Below, one piece after another: positions 35,263 to 43,910 of a stretch of 64,000 bases of DNA. The position numbers and the translations under genes are program-made. The stretch spans positions 1 to 64,000 of the forward strand of contig NZ_FNRO01000028.1 of NCBI RefSeq assembly GCF_900107745.1, in the 5' to 3' direction. The notes beneath the pieces were generated by a model. The model was not told the DNA's origin. It saw only the letters and a program-made list of their open reading frames with translations, and did not search any database. The stretch is from Variovorax sp. YR216 (GTDB lineage: Bacteria; Pseudomonadota; Gammaproteobacteria; Burkholderiales; Burkholderiaceae_C). Position 1 is the stretch's first letter. Each line of letters begins with the position of its first letter.

Positions 35263-35844
35263 TCAAGGTGCGTGCAGAAGCACTTTCACCAGCGCCGAAG
35301 CCGTGGCCCGGAGCTTCGCAGCGTCGCCATGGATGCGTTCCATGACCACGATGCCCCGGGTCATCGTGACGACGAGCCGCGCAGCCTGCGCTGGTGGGAG
35401 CTGCAGACGTCCATGCGCATCGTCCCTCGCGAATCGCTGCTGCAAAAGTTCCTCGAGGCCGTCGAGGAGGCTTCCAAGCGCTGCGTGAATCTCGGCGCTG
35501 TCGGCGCTTTCATCGGTTGCGGTCTTGGTGGTGAGACAGCCGCGCGACGGCTTGCCTGTCGTCATCGACCGGATCGAGAACGCGAAGAAGTCCGTCAGCG
35601 CCGTCTCGATGTCCGGCTTGTCGAGCGCCTTCGCTGCATCGGCGAGGTAGCGCGCCTTGTAGCGATCGAAGACGGCCAGGAACATCGCCTCCTTGCCGCC
35701 ATAAGCGTTGTAGAGCGAGCCGCGCAGCACGCCCGTGGCCTCGGCGAGGTCCTGCATGGACGTCGCGCCGTAGCCCTTGCGCCAGAACACTGCGAGCACG
35801 CGCTCGAGTGCCTCGTCTTCGTCGAATTGCCTTACTCCTGCCAT
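35263..35844 (-). CDS. TetR-family transcriptional repressor
   Basis: A 193-residue TetR regulator. The N-terminal HTH covers about residues 8-55: ALERVLAVFWRKGYGATSMQDLAEATGVLRGSLYNAYGGKE in shape. The C-terminal ligand domain contains SRGCLTTKTATDES, typical of the AcrR-like TetR_C group. The start at 35844 is preferred. Upstream in-frame ATG codons at 35874 and beyond would place the start within the operator. It is divergent from a YbfB-type MFS gene, and two inverted repeats lie between them. Autorepression and control of the transporter are the likely roles; the inducer is unknown. Confidence 0.88.
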   Translation of the reverse strand: MAGVRQFDEDEALERVLAVFWRKGYGATSMQDLAEATGVLRGSLYNAYGGKEAMFLAVFDRYKARYLADAAKALDKPDIETALTDFFAFSIRSMTTGKPSRGCLTTKTATDESADSAEIHAALGSLLDGLEELLQQRFARDDAHGRLQLPPAQAARLVVTMTRGIVVMERIHGDAAKLRATASALVKVLLHAP

Positions 35845-35863
35845 GGGTGAATTGGACACGTCT

Positions 35864-35899
35864 TTGACATACATGTCAAGTTTGACGACAGTGTCAAAC
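35864..35899. promoter_or_regulatory. Twin inverted-repeat operator of the TetR/MFS divergent pair
   Basis: The first repeat, TTGACATACATGTCAA at 35864-35879, has 7-base arms and a 2-base centre. The second spans 35880-35899, with arms GTTTGAC and GTCAAAC around 6 bases. Their centres are 18 bases apart. The GTTTGACA half-site on the minus strand also supplies a TTGACA -35-like hexamer for the TetR gene. Both sites share the T-T-G-A-C / G-T-C-A-A half-site and sit between the start codons of the two divergent genes. Confidence 0.8.
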
Positions 35900-35925
35900 A
35901 TGTAGACCACAACATAGGAAATAGC

Positions 35926-37176
35926 GTGTCCAACGATCACTCCCAATCCAGCCGGCCGGCCGCGCCTGCCGGCATCCCATGGCACACGATGTTCGCGGGG
36001 CTCAGCGCCAGCCTCGTCGGTATCGGCCTTGCACGATTTGCGTATTCGCCGCTCATCCCGACCTTGATCGAATCCCACTGGTTCGAGGCCAGCGATGTGA
36101 TCTATCTCGGTGCGGCCAACCTGGCGGGCTACCTGATCGGTGCCCTGTCCGGCCGGCCAATCGGGCGCCGCCTCGGCAATGCGTGGGCGCTCCGGCTGAT
36201 GATGGCCCTCGCGGCACTGGCGTTCGTGGCGTGCGCGGTGCCGCTGTCGACAGCGTGGTTCTTCGGGTGGCGGCTCCTGTCCGGCGTGGCGGGCGGCGTG
36301 ATCATGGTGCTGGTCGCTTCGACGGTTCTGCCTCATGTGCCCGGCGCGCGGAAGGGTCTCGCTGCAGGCGCCATCTTCATGGGGCTGGGTCTGGGCATCG
36401 CGGGTTCGGGCACGCTGGTGCCGCTGTTGCTGGGCTTGGGTTTGCGCGAGACCTGGATCGGCCTTGGCCTGCTCTCGGCACTGCTCACCGCGTTGAGCTG
36501 GAAGGGCTGGCCCGAGGCGGCCGTGGCCGCGCCACGCGCGGCGGCACACGTGTCTTCGTCTTCGCCGAAGGCTGGTCAGCGCCGCGCGCTCCTGCTCGTC
36601 AACATCGAATACGCGCTCATGGCCGTTGCGGTGGTGCCGACGATGGTGTTCCTGTCCGACTTCGTTGCGCGTGGCCTCGGCATGGGCGCGCACGCCGGTG
36701 CGGTCTACTGGGTGCTCTATGGCTTGGGCGCGATCGTCGGGCCCATGACCTACGGCGCGCTTGCCGACCGGCTCGGATCGTCACTCGCGCTGAGGCTCGT
36801 GCTGCTGGTGCAGGCACTCGCGGTTGCCGCACTCACCGTCTCGCGCAACGAGTTCGTGCTGGGCCTTGCCAGCGTGCTGATCGGCACCTTCCCGCCGGGT
36901 GCGGTGCCTCTGGTGCTTGCCCGTGTCCACCACGAGTTGCCCGATGCGCCTGCCGCCCAGGATGCGGCCTGGAGCCGGGCGACCACCGTGTTCGCGTTGT
37001 TCCAGGCGCTGGCCGGGTATGCCTACTCGTACCTGTTCGCGCTCAGTGGTCAGCGGCACGCATTGCTGTTTGCGGTGGGATGCGTCGCGCTGGTCCTCGC
37101 ATGGCTGCTCGATTGGTTCGGCCGGGGCGTCGCGTCGCCCATCGTCGGGCGCAGCGTAGATGCGCCCCGGACCTGA
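35926..37176 (+). CDS. YbfB/YjiJ-family MFS transporter
   Basis: A 416-residue membrane transporter with about twelve hydrophobic segments. It has the YbfB/YjiJ features LVGIGLARFAYSPLIPTLI in helix 1, GAANLAGYLIGAL in helix 2, and a mid-protein Ala/Ser-rich loop near residues 200-220. It starts with GTG at 35926, 6 bases after AGGAA. Members are putative exporters of unknown substrate. Its expression is probably controlled by the divergent TetR protein. The last 396 bases overlap the extended 3' part of a membrane-protein gene on the opposite strand. Confidence 0.85.
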   Translation: MSNDHSQSSRPAAPAGIPWHTMFAGLSASLVGIGLARFAYSPLIPTLIESHWFEASDVIYLGAANLAGYLIGALSGRPIGRRLGNAWALRLMMALAALAFVACAVPLSTAWFFGWRLLSGVAGGVIMVLVASTVLPHVPGARKGLAAGAIFMGLGLGIAGSGTLVPLLLGLGLRETWIGLGLLSALLTALSWKGWPEAAVAAPRAAAHVSSSSPKAGQRRALLLVNIEYALMAVAVVPTMVFLSDFVARGLGMGAHAGAVYWVLYGLGAIVGPMTYGALADRLGSSLALRLVLLVQALAVAALTVSRNEFVLGLASVLIGTFPPGAVPLVLARVHHELPDAPAAQDAAWSRATTVFALFQALAGYAYSYLFALSGQRHALLFAVGCVALVLAWLLDWFGRGVASPIVGRSVDAPRT

Positions 37177-37755
37177 TCGCCTCTGAAGATCCGACACCAT
37201 GAGTTCGCGGCCGGCGCGCCATAGCCACACGAGGGCGACGGTGGCCGCGATCCAGACCAGGTCCTCGCCGAGCCGCTGTTGCTCGTCCAGGCGGTAGGCG
37301 CTGCACAGGCGCTGCGACGAGTCCTGAAGGACCTCACCGACCACGACCCCCATCGGCAGCACGCTGCCGAGAAGGAAAGCCTGCAGCACGCGGCCCGCGA
37401 GTGACCAGGATGCGGGAAGCAACGCGCCGGCCAGGAGCAACGCGATGAACTTGAACGACTCCGCCGTCAGGTCGACCAGGACCAGGTCGAGGACGCGGGG
37501 AATCATCAGGACTGTCGTGACGCAGAGGAACATCGCGAGGCCGCTGAGGCCCATCGCGTTCCAGTCACCCAGCCGCTGCCGCAGGCCCTTCGGCGCGGCA
37601 TGCGCGAGCAATGCCCCGGCCAGCATGACGAGCGGGTACTGGAGAAGCATGTGCGGCCGCATCCCGGCCTCCAGCGCGTGGCGCATCGGCGGCAGGGCGA
37701 GCAGCACCAGCAGGCTGGCCCCTGCGGCGATCGCAGGGCCTGGATGTCGCGTCAC
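36781..37755 (-). CDS. Membrane protein of the cbb3 cluster with an unusual C-terminal tail
   Basis: An open frame of 324 codons starting at GTG 37755, inside the SCO stop codon (GTGA overlap), which supports the start. Residues 1-195 form about five or six hydrophobic segments, including LLVLLALPPMRHALEAGMRPHM-like and LQYPLVMLAGALL text; the conserved MLLQYPL region suggests an uncharacterised cytochrome-oxidase-linked membrane protein. After about residue 200 the translation is polar, Arg/Gln/His-rich, and antisense to the MFS gene. The original stop was therefore probably lost, or a frameshift lies near 37170. Function is unknown. Confidence 0.6.
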   Translation of the reverse strand: MTRHPGPAIAAGASLLVLLALPPMRHALEAGMRPHMLLQYPLVMLAGALLAHAAPKGLRQRLGDWNAMGLSGLAMFLCVTTVLMIPRVLDLVLVDLTAESFKFIALLLAGALLPASWSLAGRVLQAFLLGSVLPMGVVVGEVLQDSSQRLCSAYRLDEQQRLGEDLVWIAATVALVWLWRAGRELMVSDLQRRSGPGRIYAAPDDGRRDAPAEPIEQPCEDQRDASHRKQQCVPLTTEREQVRVGIPGQRLEQREHGGRPAPGRILGGRRIGQLVVDTGKHQRHRTRREGADQHAGKAQHELVARDGECGNRECLHQQHEPQRE

Positions 37756-38396
37756 GGAGTCGCACTTTCGGGCGACGACAGCGAGCGCGCAAAGCGCAAT
37801 GCGCGCTCGGTTTCGCTGTAATCGAACACCCGCACCAACCGACCCGATCCGTCGATCACGAGGAGCGCGGCATTGTGTTCCCACCCACCCAGGCCGTCGT
37901 CGATGACGGTCACGCGGAATCGATCCAGCAGTTCCTGAGTGGCGTCACCGGGCGATGCGCGAACGAAGCGCCATACGCGCGGCTCTGCATGCAACGCCAC
38001 GGCGTAGCGCCCCAGCACCTCGGCATCGTCGTACGCCGGATCGAAGCTGATGGTGAGCAGGTGCACGCGCGACCCCGCTGTATCGTCGTCGAGGATCGCG
38101 CGCTGGAGCTGCTGGAACACGCTGCCCAATGCCGCGCAAGCGATCTGGCAACGGGTGTAGGCAAAGTCGACGATGGTGGGTGTCGTCTCGTGGGCCAGCA
38201 GCGTGTGCAGCGACACACCTGCAACTCCGGGACCTTCCACCTGCACCGCCGGCGTCGGCACCGGGTGCGTTGCGATCTCCAGCCGGCGCACGTCCTCGGC
38301 CGTCCAGGCACGAAAGCCGTGCGTCAAGCCATGCGCCGCGACGCATGTGGTGGCGATGATCATCACGCTCGCGAAGACGGTCCTGAAGATCGTCAT
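37752..38396 (-). CDS. SCO1/SenC-family copper chaperone
   Basis: A 214-residue membrane-anchored thioredoxin-fold protein. Residues 5-25 form the N-terminal anchor. The copper ligands are Cys83 and Cys87 (RCQIAC) and a His in GGWEHNAALL. SCO proteins deliver copper to, or reduce, the oxidase metal site. It lies 9 bases downstream of a cytochrome c gene and overlaps the next membrane-protein gene by 4 bases, within the cbb3-type oxidase cluster. cbb3 enzymes lack CuA, so a role in CuB assembly is inferred. A second SCO-type gene is at 48536. Confidence 0.9.
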   Translation of the reverse strand: MTIFRTVFASVMIIATTCVAAHGLTHGFRAWTAEDVRRLEIATHPVPTPAVQVEGPGVAGVSLHTLLAHETTPTIVDFAYTRCQIACAALGSVFQQLQRAILDDDTAGSRVHLLTISFDPAYDDAEVLGRYAVALHAEPRVWRFVRASPGDATQELLDRFRVTVIDDGLGGWEHNAALLVIDGSGRLVRVFDYSETERALRFARSLSSPESATP

Positions 38397-38405
38397 GAGC
38401 GCCCC

Positions 38406-38993
38406 TCAAGGTGTCCTTGCCGCGAGCGACTTGAGCTCGTCCCCACCGGCGAATGGCGCGGTGCGAGACCCATTCTTGCGCTCCGTCTCGAACATCTCGG
38501 CGGTCAGCGGCGGCGACTTGTTGGACCAGCTGGCGCGCACATAGCTGGCAACCGCTGCAAGCTCCGCATCGCTGAGCCGATCGAAAGCCGGCATGGCGCC
38601 CGCGAAATTCGCGCCATTGACCGTGATGGGGCCGGTCACGCCGTGCAGCAGGATGTTGGCGAGGATGCGCTCGTCCCCCTGCACCCATTCCGAACCATCC
38701 AGCGGAGGGAATGCACCGGGCAGGCCCAGCCCCGTGGCCTGGTGGCAGGCGACGCAGTTGGCGGTGAAGACCTGCTTGCCATCCACCCGTTGGCCGGGTT
38801 TGGGGATCGCGCCGCGCAGATCGGCCACGGTGCGACGGTCGCCCATCCCCGGAGGACCGAAGGACTCGGACAGAAGGATGTAGGCCACGCCGATGAGCAC
38901 CACGCCCAGCGTGAGGGCCGCCACGAACAGGGGCACCGGCCGGGTGCGTTCCACCGGGTCGGCCTGTTCGCGTTGTTGGGCGTGCTGTTTCAT
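38406..38993 (-). CDS. Membrane-anchored monohaem cytochrome c of the oxidase cluster
   Basis: A 195-residue cytochrome c. A single N-terminal transmembrane helix (about 20-42) precedes one haem site, CVACH (Cys80, Cys83, His84), with the distal Met in FAGAMPAFDRL. It takes the place where a cbb3 operon normally encodes the dihaem CcoP, but it has only one haem motif and no CcoQ precedes it. Electron entry into the oxidase through this protein is inferred from position. It lies 8 bases after the CcoO gene and 9 before SCO. Confidence 0.88.
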   Translation of the reverse strand: MKQHAQQREQADPVERTRPVPLFVAALTLGVVLIGVAYILLSESFGPPGMGDRRTVADLRGAIPKPGQRVDGKQVFTANCVACHQATGLGLPGAFPPLDGSEWVQGDERILANILLHGVTGPITVNGANFAGAMPAFDRLSDAELAAVASYVRASWSNKSPPLTAEMFETERKNGSRTAPFAGGDELKSLAARTP

Positions 38994-39001
38994 CCTGCTG
39001 C

Positions 39002-39604
39002 TCAGGGCTTGGGTGGCGGTGCTTCTGGCGGAAGCACCGGGTAGCTGTGATCGAGCGCTTGCAGGTACTTCACGAGATCGAGCGCCTGGGGTGTGGCCAC
39101 GACCACCTTGCCCACGGGCGGCCGCCAGCCGCCGGGAATGGCGACGACATGCTCATCGGCCTCGGCCGCATCCTTGACGACGAACAGATACGGAAACGCC
39201 GGCATGATCGAATCCGCCACGTAGGCCCGCGGCTGGTAGAGATGCCCGAGATGCCAGTCCTGACTGGGCTGGCGCACGCCGATGTTGAACAGGTCGGGCC
39301 CAGTCCGCATGCTGCCGAGCAGATGGGGCTTGTCGTACACATAATCGGCAGGGACGGACGCCCGGCCCCAACCGCGCGCGCTGTCGGGGCCGAGATTGCG
39401 ATCGCGCGGCTGCTGCGTGTGGCAGTAGACGCATCCGTTGGCGATATAGACCTCGCGTCCGCGCAACTGGGCGGCCGTGTAGGGCTTCAGGCCCGGCGCG
39501 GGCTGGATGTCGCGTACCTCGATGTACGGCATCGCCACCAGCGCCGCCGTGGCGATGGCCAGCGCGACCGTTGCTCCCGCGGCAAGTCGGATCTCACTGT
39601 CCAC
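39002..39604 (-). CDS. cbb3-type cytochrome c oxidase subunit II (CcoO-like)
   Basis: A 200-residue monohaem cytochrome c subunit with an N-terminal anchor (about 7-28) and the haem motif CVYCH (Cys58, Cys61, His62). CHTQQPRDRN and the later G-P-D-L-F-N-I-G and IMPAFPYLF segments are characteristic of FixO/CcoO. It overlaps the 3' end of the subunit I gene by 11 bases and is followed closely by a second cytochrome gene. It passes electrons to the b-type haems of subunit I in the periplasmic face of the inner membrane. Confidence 0.92.
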   Translation of the reverse strand: MDSEIRLAAGATVALAIATAALVAMPYIEVRDIQPAPGLKPYTAAQLRGREVYIANGCVYCHTQQPRDRNLGPDSARGWGRASVPADYVYDKPHLLGSMRTGPDLFNIGVRQPSQDWHLGHLYQPRAYVADSIMPAFPYLFVVKDAAEADEHVVAIPGGWRPPVGKVVVATPQALDLVKYLQALDHSYPVLPPEAPPPKP

Positions 39605-41246
39605 GGGCCGCCTCGACCTGGCCCTGCTGCCAGAAGAGCGCCGCGCCCACGCGTGCCGGCCCGAACCGGAGCGCCATCGCGAGGAAATGCCCGATGAAAA
39701 CCAGATGGCCGAGCACCATCAGCGAGCCGCCGATCGAGCGCGACCTGAGGTAGGGCAAGGTCAGGACGACCGAGTCCATGAACGGACGCTGCGCATCGAG
39801 CATGGCCTTGCCCTGCAGCCACCCGCCGATCGACAGTCCGATGAAGTAGATGCCGATGCCGATCACCGCCAGCCAGAAGTGCAGCATGATGAGTCGGGGA
39901 TAGGGCCACTCCCAGTTCAGCACCCTGGGCATCATGAAATAGATGGCCCCGAACATCACCATGGAGACGAATCCGTAGGCGCCCAGGTGCGCGTGCCCGA
40001 CCGTGTAGTGCGTGAAGTGTGCAACCTGGTTGACGCTGCGCAGCGCCTCGAAGGACCCCTGCAGCGACGAGGCTGCGTACATCAGTCCGCCGAACATCAT
40101 GAAGCGCAGCGTGGGCGAATGGATCGCCAGGTGCATCTGGCCGCGGAGGGTGCCTGCCATGTTGATCGCGAAGGCCACGACAGGAATGATCATCATCAGG
40201 CTCTGCACGATCGACAGCGTGGTCAGCCATCCCGGCACCGGTCCGCCGATGAGGTGGTGGCCGCCGACCTGGCCATAGAAGAAGGCCAGCGTCCAGAAGC
40301 CGAGGATCGACAGGTTGTACGACTGCACGGGCCTGCCGATGACCTTCGGCAGGAAGTAGTAGATGGCGCCGACGCTGACGGGCGTGAACCACAGTCCCAG
40401 CACGTTGTGTCCGTACCACCAGTTCATGGTGGCCTGCTGAACGCCGGTGTGGATGCCCGGCAACTTGGCGACAAGGTAGAGCAGGGCAATCCACAGCATC
40501 GCCGAGACCATGTACCAGACACTGACGTACAGGTGCTCCACCTTGCGGTTCACCAGCGTGAAGAGCACCGGGAGAATGACCAGCGCGAGGCCGGCGAAGA
40601 TGAAGATCCCGATCTGCCAGGGGATCTCCAGGTATTCCATGCCGTCGTTCCAGCCGGTGGCGATGGCGCCGATGCCGCCGGCGATGCCGGTATTGAGCAG
40701 GGCGCCGCCGATCATGGCCCAGATGCCGCCCACCAGCGGGGTGCGCAGCAGGCGCGGCAACACCCACAGGACCACGCCAAGCCCTGCATTCGTCAACCAA
40801 CCGTAGAACACTGCGTTCAGATGCACGGTGCGGAGCCGGCCGAAGCTTGTCCACGCCTGGCTGACCAGCCAGTCGGGCTCGTGCAACTTGATCGCCGAGA
40901 CCAGTCCAGCGAAAGAGCCCACCAGCAGCCAGAGGCATGCGAAGGCCATGAACATGAACACCGGGAAGGCGGTGGATGTGTCGGCCGCCACCCGGTCTCG
41001 CAGCTCGGACGGGTCGGGAGCGGGCACCGACCGGCCGGCGCCGCTTGCCTTGTCCTGCATCGAATCGCGTGCATCGCCATCGAGCGCCGGATCGTCGATC
41101 TTCCCGATTTCGCCACGCGCGAAGATGACCGAAGCCCCGCGGGGGTTCTCGATCAACAGCCCCCGGCGCATCGACCAGATGAAGACGAACAACCCGATGA
41201 TCGACAGCAGGAAGGCGCTGAGCAGACTGAGAAGGGTGCTGTTCAT
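39594..41246 (-). CDS. ccoN: cbb3-type cytochrome c oxidase subunit I with CcoS-like N-terminal extension
   Basis: A 550-residue haem-copper oxidase subunit. From about residue 90 it has about twelve helices. Haem and copper ligands are expected at His in LRTVHLNAVFYGW, His in WWYGHNVLGLWF, the pair in GQVGGHHLIGG, and the cluster AHFTHYTVGHAHLGAYGF. Residues 1-55 (one helix, then FVFIWSMRRGLLIENPRG and an acidic tail) resemble the small assembly protein CcoS, fused in frame and joined by a polar linker (56-90). The start at 41246 follows no strong ribosome site. It heads the minus-strand oxidase operon. Confidence 0.92.
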   Translation of the reverse strand: MNSTLLSLLSAFLLSIIGLFVFIWSMRRGLLIENPRGASVIFARGEIGKIDDPALDGDARDSMQDKASGAGRSVPAPDPSELRDRVAADTSTAFPVFMFMAFACLWLLVGSFAGLVSAIKLHEPDWLVSQAWTSFGRLRTVHLNAVFYGWLTNAGLGVVLWVLPRLLRTPLVGGIWAMIGGALLNTGIAGGIGAIATGWNDGMEYLEIPWQIGIFIFAGLALVILPVLFTLVNRKVEHLYVSVWYMVSAMLWIALLYLVAKLPGIHTGVQQATMNWWYGHNVLGLWFTPVSVGAIYYFLPKVIGRPVQSYNLSILGFWTLAFFYGQVGGHHLIGGPVPGWLTTLSIVQSLMMIIPVVAFAINMAGTLRGQMHLAIHSPTLRFMMFGGLMYAASSLQGSFEALRSVNQVAHFTHYTVGHAHLGAYGFVSMVMFGAIYFMMPRVLNWEWPYPRLIMLHFWLAVIGIGIYFIGLSIGGWLQGKAMLDAQRPFMDSVVLTLPYLRSRSIGGSLMVLGHLVFIGHFLAMALRFGPARVGAALFWQQGQVEAARGQ

Positions 41247-41383
41247 CGGGTGGCGCGGGCGTTGTGCGGACCCGGGGAAGGCTACCCGTGAGTGGCTTTC
41301 AGGCCTTGAACGCGCTTGCCCTGTTTGGTGTCTGGTTGTCGTCGAGGCGTATAGTGATTCACCCCACCCGAACTGGAAAAGCC

Positions 41384-42349
41384 GTGGCACAAGCGCATGC
41401 GCCGAGCGCGATCCGATGGACGACCGACGAAGTACCACCGACAGCGCGCTTCGACTACTACGCAGAGGTGCTGAGCACCACGCAGACGCCGATGAGTGTC
41501 TTCAGCGAGTCGCCCCGATCCTTTGCGGCGGCGATGACCCTGGTCGATCTGGGTGGCGTCTCGGTCATGAGGCAAACCGGCTCGGGCAATAGCGCGCGCC
41601 GGGTTCGTCGCGACATCGAGCGCAGCGGGGAGCGGTCCTTTCATCTGCTCGTGAGCCTCGATACCGACTGGACGGCGCGTCATCGCGGCACGCTGCGTGT
41701 GCGTCCGGGCGAAGCAGTCCTGTTCGATTCCGATCTGCCGTACGACATCGACATCACGAAAGCGTACGAGTTCGTCCACATCCGTTTCACCGATGCCTGG
41801 ATGCAGCAGTGGCTGCCGTCGCCCGGCGTTCTCGTCGGCCGTGCCATTTCCGCCAAGCAAGGCTGGGGGAGGGCACTGACCGCATTCGCGCAGCAGCTCT
41901 CTCCGGAGACGGTCGTCGACTCGCCGCTTCCGACCCCATTGCTGACGGATCACCTGGGATCGTTGCTGGCCTTGTCGGCGCACGAGATTGCTGCACCGCG
42001 ATCGCCGACCCCCGCCGACAGGGCGCTCTGCGAGCGCGCGCGCGAAGCCATCGCGCAGCGGTGCCAGGATCCATCGTTGACTGCCGGGGACGTCGCAGTG
42101 CAGTTGCAGGTCTCCGTGCGCACGCTTCACCGCAGCCTTGGCGCCGCCGGCGAGACTTTTGGTGGTGCCGTGATGGCGGCACGCATCGCTGCGGCGGTCC
42201 GGATGCTCGAATCCCCGCTCTTCCGGCGATTGACGACCGGAGAGATCGGGCGACGCGCCGGCTTCTCCGACCCGTCGCACTTCGTGCGCGTCTTTCGTGC
42301 GCGGGTCGGCCAGACGCCGCTGCAGCTCAGGCAGTCACGCCACGGCTGA
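41384..42349 (+). CDS. AraC-family regulator, AraC_binding_2 type (paralogue 4)
   Basis: A 321-residue paralogue of the three regulators at 31-34 kb. The conserved landmarks are RFDYYAEVLSTTQTPM, SFHLLVSL, VRPGEAVLFDSDLPYDI, QVSVRTLHRSL and RRLTTGEIGRRAGFSDPSHF. I chose GTG at 41384 (GGAAAAG upstream); GTG at 41354 is an alternative. It is divergent from ccoN, with 137 bases between, and overlaps the MFS efflux gene end by 15 bases. It may regulate one of these neighbours, but the ligand is unknown. Confidence 0.86.
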   Translation: MAQAHAPSAIRWTTDEVPPTARFDYYAEVLSTTQTPMSVFSESPRSFAAAMTLVDLGGVSVMRQTGSGNSARRVRRDIERSGERSFHLLVSLDTDWTARHRGTLRVRPGEAVLFDSDLPYDIDITKAYEFVHIRFTDAWMQQWLPSPGVLVGRAISAKQGWGRALTAFAQQLSPETVVDSPLPTPLLTDHLGSLLALSAHEIAAPRSPTPADRALCERAREAIAQRCQDPSLTAGDVAVQLQVSVRTLHRSLGAAGETFGGAVMAARIAAAVRMLESPLFRRLTTGEIGRRAGFSDPSHFVRVFRARVGQTPLQLRQSRHG

Positions 42350-43903
42350 ACGGCGCTGGCGCCCGTAGCGCCATGCGCGCTCCGCCAGCACGGCCAGAAG
42401 ACACAGACCTGCCAGCGCGGCGATGCCGTTGAAGTAGTCGAGCGATGCCATGAACGTGGCTTCCTGCATGAGCAGGCCATTGACCGTCGCGGTCGCCATC
42501 CGCAACGCCGCCTCCGGATCCTGCGCCGCGCCGTAGCGTTGCGCGAGGAGGCGCAGGGTGTCCTGCAGCGCTGCGCTCCAGACGCCGAGGGATTCACCGA
42601 CACGTACGTAGTGCAGCGTGGTGCGCCACTGCAGGAAGAGCGTGGCAATGCACATGCCCGCTGCCACGCCGAACTGTGCGAGCACGTTCTTGACCTGGTT
42701 GGCGTGCGAGAACAGGGTCTCGTCGCGCTGCAGGTCGCGGAAGGTCTGGACCGCAGTGGTCGATAGAACCGCGATCACGAACGCACCGTTGCAGAGCAGC
42801 GCGGGCAGCACGTGCAGGCGCGGCTCCACGGTCTCGCTCAGACCACCCAGCATGAGCCCGCACGCTGCAAGCAGCGAGAACCCGAGCACGTAATAGCGCG
42901 TCGGCCCAGGGTGGCGCGGAACCAGCCGCGACAGAAGAATCCATACGAGGACGCCGCCGAGCGCCCCGAGCGCGACGTAGCGGCCGATGATTTCGAGCGG
43001 AAGGTTGAGACCGCGCAGCAGCAGCACCGGTATCGCCGTGTTGTTGGCGCCGAGAAGCGCATAGCAGACTGCGAAGGCGGCCAGGCCGATGAGATAGCGT
43101 CGCTGCGACATCTCTCGCAAGCGGATGGCCGGCAGCTCGCGCTTCAACACCAGCCAGACTGCGAACACCAGCGCCGGCACGCCGACGGTCACGTAGGTAT
43201 AGAGCGGAAGACGATCCGAGAAGAAGTCGAAGACGCTGCGCTGGAGCGCGAACAGAACGAGCGCGCTGCCGCCGGCCAGCGTGATGAGGCCGCGTACGTC
43301 GAACGGCGAGCGCGCGGGCGGTGGCACGTTCGGCAGCGCGAGCTCCCCCAGCAGCGCGAGCAGCACGGCCGGCACCAACTGGGCGACGAACGCCAGTCGC
43401 CAGTCCTGCAGCGACAGTGCAACCGATGCCAACAGCGGACCGCAAACCGCGCCCCACGCAATGCCAGACGCGAAAAACTTGACGCCGGTGAAGCGTTGGG
43501 GAGATGGCGGGATGAGATTCACCAACACGCGCCCTGCGGTGAAGAACGAGGCACATGCCAAGGCGGTGATGAGGCGCCCCGCCGCGAAGGTTCCTAGCCC
43601 CTCGCTCGCTGCGCAGACCAGCGCGCCGACGGCGAAAAGCAGACTGGCGACGCGCATGAACCAGCGCCATCCCATCCGCTCGACGAGCCACCGGTGGTTG
43701 AAGATCATCCCGATCGCGGTGACCGCGTAGAAGGTGGCGACAAGGCTGTATTCCTCGGGGCTCGCGCCGATGTCGCCCATGATCGGCGCGGCGTTGAAGG
43801 CGTACACGCCGGTCTGCAGGAAGTCGCTGAAAGGCAATGCCCCGATCAGCACGAGCAGCGCGAATCGTCGCGTGACCGAGGGCGTGGAGGCGGTCGGTTG
43901 CAT
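42335..43903 (-). CDS. DHA2-family MFS efflux permease (EmrB-like)
   Basis: A 522-residue inner-membrane drug:H+ antiporter-type permease with about fourteen hydrophobic segments. The helix 1 region FALLVLIGALPFSDFLQTGVY and motif -HRWLVERMGWRW- in loop 2-3 are EmrB-like. It lies 7 bases after the HlyD-type gene and would export compounds with the membrane-fusion and outer-membrane partners. ATG at 43903 was preferred over an extension of 16 residues. The substrate is unknown; aromatic acids or toxic intermediates are plausible in this context. Confidence 0.86.
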   Translation of the reverse strand: MQPTASTPSVTRRFALLVLIGALPFSDFLQTGVYAFNAAPIMGDIGASPEEYSLVATFYAVTAIGMIFNHRWLVERMGWRWFMRVASLLFAVGALVCAASEGLGTFAAGRLITALACASFFTAGRVLVNLIPPSPQRFTGVKFFASGIAWGAVCGPLLASVALSLQDWRLAFVAQLVPAVLLALLGELALPNVPPPARSPFDVRGLITLAGGSALVLFALQRSVFDFFSDRLPLYTYVTVGVPALVFAVWLVLKRELPAIRLREMSQRRYLIGLAAFAVCYALLGANNTAIPVLLLRGLNLPLEIIGRYVALGALGGVLVWILLSRLVPRHPGPTRYYVLGFSLLAACGLMLGGLSETVEPRLHVLPALLCNGAFVIAVLSTTAVQTFRDLQRDETLFSHANQVKNVLAQFGVAAGMCIATLFLQWRTTLHYVRVGESLGVWSAALQDTLRLLAQRYGAAQDPEAALRMATATVNGLLMQEATFMASLDYFNGIAALAGLCLLAVLAERAWRYGRQRRSAVA

Positions 43904-43910
43904 CGCGTTC

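Noticed and set aside
41247..41383. Search for an FNR/Anr box upstream of ccoN
   Set aside because: No TTGAT-N4-ATCAA-like site was found; TTGAACGCGCTTGCC matches poorly.
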